Source: Magnetococcales bacterium
Lineage (GTDB): Bacteria > Pseudomonadota > Magnetococcia > Magnetococcales > UBA8363
Assembly: GCA_015232865.1 (NCBI GenBank)
Contig: JADFYU010000005.1
Location: 23,244-87,243 of the forward strand
Direction: 5' to 3'
Length of the DNA: 64,000 nucleotides
Under the pieces are notes generated by a model. It saw only the letters and a list, made by a program, of their open reading frames with translations, was not told where the DNA came from and searched no databases. Numbering within the stretch: position 1 is the first letter of the stretch; every line of letters begins with the position of its first letter. Positions 62,617 through 64,000 of the stretch are shown in pieces. The position numbers were made by a program, and so were the translations under genes.

Positions 62617-64000
62617 ATGGACCCCATCATTATTGCAGAACTGATTATTTTTGTCTTACTCTTGGCCTTGTCAGGCTTTTTCTCCGGATCAGAAACCGCA
62701 TTTTTCTCTCTGAACCAAACCCAACTTGAGCAGATGCAACTGGACCGCAACCCGGTTGTCGTCCGAATCAGGAAACTGCTTAACGAACCACGCCGCTTGA
62801 TTGTCACCATCCTGATCGGAAATGAACTGGTCAACGTCTCCGCATCGGTCATTTCGGCCAGTCTGGTTATACAGCTAATGGGGGGAGAAGATAAATGGTG
62901 GGTCAATATTTTCATCATGCTGCCGATCCTGCTGCTGTTTGGTGAGATTACCCCCAAGACCATCGCCTTGAAGAGCAATGTCTTTTTTGCGACCAAAGCC
63001 ACCCCTGTCCTGGAGATGTTCGCACGGGCGATCTCGCCGTTGAGAGTGGTGGTCCGGTTTGTATCCGACGGTCTGACAACGCTGATAATCGGCAAAACCC
63101 GAAGTCGTGGCAACATTATCACTGAAGACATGGTGCGCACCTTGGTTGACCATGCCGCCGATCAAGGGGCATTGGACAGTGTCGAGCAGAGGTTTATCAA
63201 TAATATTTTTGATTTTGGCAACCAAACCGTTCAGGAGTTGATGACTCCCCGATCCAACATTCTCTCTTTTTCCATCGATACCCCGGTTCATAAGATACTT
63301 GAAAAAACAAAAGGCACTCCTTATACGCGCGTTCCCATCTATCGCAACCATGAAGACGCGATCATCGGAATTTTGCATATCCGTGACCTGATGGACCCGA
63401 AACTGGATCTGCAAACGCTGGATGCCGGCTCTGTCAGTTCTTTGCTCAGACCGCCTATTCTTGTTCCAGCCAGCAAATCGGTCACGGATCTGTTTTTCAT
63501 GCTGAGAAAAAGACGCCGCTCCTTCTCGTTGATTCTTGATGAATTTGGTGGAATTGTCGGCCTGGTGACCATGGATGATCTGTTGGGTGTGATTTTTGGT
63601 TCACTGACACCAAATATGCCAGTGACAACCAACTCGGAGATCGATGAAAACGGAGAAAAACTGCTCCGTATAAACGGCAACTTGAAGGTCTCTACCTTTA
63701 ACAAGAATACCAATTCCTATCTGTTGGAGACCCATGCAGAAACCATGGGTGGCTGGTTGCTGCACGAGTTGGGAGAGTTGCCGCAAGCGGGTGCCAGCTT
63801 GACACAGGAAGGTTGGACGTTTGTCGCTACAAAAATTTCTGGAAACCGAATCACAAAAATCGAGTGTCGCCGAAAAACGGGTGACGAATCAGATGCGGAC
63901 ATTGAAATTGTCAAAAACGTCGAAAACGTCGAAAACGTCGAAAACGTCGAAAACGTCGAAAACGTCGAAAACGTCGAAAACGTCGAAAACGTCGAAAACG
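62617..64000 (+). CDS. CNNM/CorC (HlyC) family membrane transport protein, C-terminus open
   Basis: An open frame from the ATG at 62617 runs off the window (461 codons). The N-terminal DUF21/CNNM transmembrane part includes ELIIFVLLLALSGFFSGSET and helices around 65-115. A CBS pair follows (LMTPRSNILSFSID and FGGIVGLVTMDDLLG), then a CorC_HlyC domain (NTNSYLLETHAETMGGWLL). Members transport or sense Mg/Co or confer metal tolerance. From residue 434 the protein becomes a pure Asn-Val-Glu repeat. It has no stop in the window, so its full length and end are unknown. Confidence 0.88.
   Translation, partial: MDPIIIAELIIFVLLLALSGFFSGSETAFFSLNQTQLEQMQLDRNPVVVRIRKLLNEPRRLIVTILIGNELVNVSASVISASLVIQLMGGEDKWWVNIFIMLPILLLFGEITPKTIALKSNVFFATKATPVLEMFARAISPLRVVVRFVSDGLTTLIIGKTRSRGNIITEDMVRTLVDHAADQGALDSVEQRFINNIFDFGNQTVQELMTPRSNILSFSIDTPVHKILEKTKGTPYTRVPIYRNHEDAIIGILHIRDLMDPKLDLQTLDAGSVSSLLRPPILVPASKSVTDLFFMLRKRRRSFSLILDEFGGIVGLVTMDDLLGVIFGSLTPNMPVTTNSEIDENGEKLLRINGNLKVSTFNKNTNSYLLETHAETMGGWLLHELGELPQAGASLTQEGWTFVATKISGNRITKIECRRKTGDESDADIEIVKNVENVENVENVENVENVENVENVENVEN
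63916..64000 (+). repeat. 9-base tandem repeat coding for Asn-Val-Glu
   Basis: The unit AACGTCGAA occurs nine times without change from 63916 to 63996 and continues into the window edge (AACG). It is in frame and extends the CNNM/CorC protein with (NVE)n. Its identity in all nine copies suggests slippage-prone recent expansion. Confidence 0.95.

Overview
The window is about 64 kb of chromosomal DNA from a Gram-negative proteobacterium, moderately GC-rich and densely coded. It carries outer-membrane and lipid A assembly genes, lolA, bolA/grxD and pepN. The gene content fits a deep-branching alpha/'eta' proteobacterium such as a magnetotactic coccus (Magnetococcales). That placement is a recollection-based guess, and nothing in the window marks it as magnetotactic. 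No rRNA, tRNA, CRISPR array or prophage was seen. The only insertion sequence found is a probably decayed IS4-type copy.

Region by region. 1-13962 (+) is the classical translation/envelope cluster: tsf(end)-pyrH-frr-uppS-cdsA-dxr-rseP-bamA-skp-fabZ-lpxA-lpxI-Gfo/Idh oxidoreductase-lpxB-thioredoxin. lpxD is absent from its usual place and LpxI replaces LpxH. 14297-21411 (+) holds a very large FAD/Fe-S oxidoreductase, pepN and a PilZ protein. 21470-31370 holds mtaB (-), a CCA-adding-enzyme homologue with an altered metal-binding motif (+), a LOG-family protein (-) and an AddA/AddB-like recombination helicase-nuclease pair (-). 31474-34401 has a TPR/peptidoglycan-binding lipoprotein-like or secreted protein, a DUF302 protein and the IS4 transposase. 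34517-39468 (-) has an ExeA-type ATPase fused to a SPOR domain, then manC and a nucleotide-sugar dehydrogenase for surface polysaccharide. 39595-43872 (-) is crcB-rarA-rimO-yajQ-lolA, read in reverse order.

44034-45107 has two convergent genes I do not recognise. 45375-48690 (+) is a tight set: metallo-hydrolase, geranylgeranyl-reductase-like flavoprotein, cyclic-nucleotide-binding protein and a membrane protein. 48804-53418 (+) is batA-batB-batD. 53452-54707 (-) is grxD, bolA and an XRE-cupin regulator. 55006-56398 (+) is a compact oxidative-stress set of peroxiredoxin, superoxide reductase and a [2Fe-2S] ferredoxin. Then come a cold-shock gene with a long leader, a Nudix protein, tex, topB, and a CNNM/CorC-type membrane protein that runs off the end of the window in a 9-base tandem repeat.

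The most striking non-coding signal is a dispersed intergenic repeat with a roughly 22-base arm (core AACCTRRAWNYGGCWG). At least fourteen arms were found by eye, all in intergenic gaps or at gene ends. In two places the arms pair as long inverted repeats with a shared centre, which looks like a small non-autonomous mobile element or a REP-type hairpin family.
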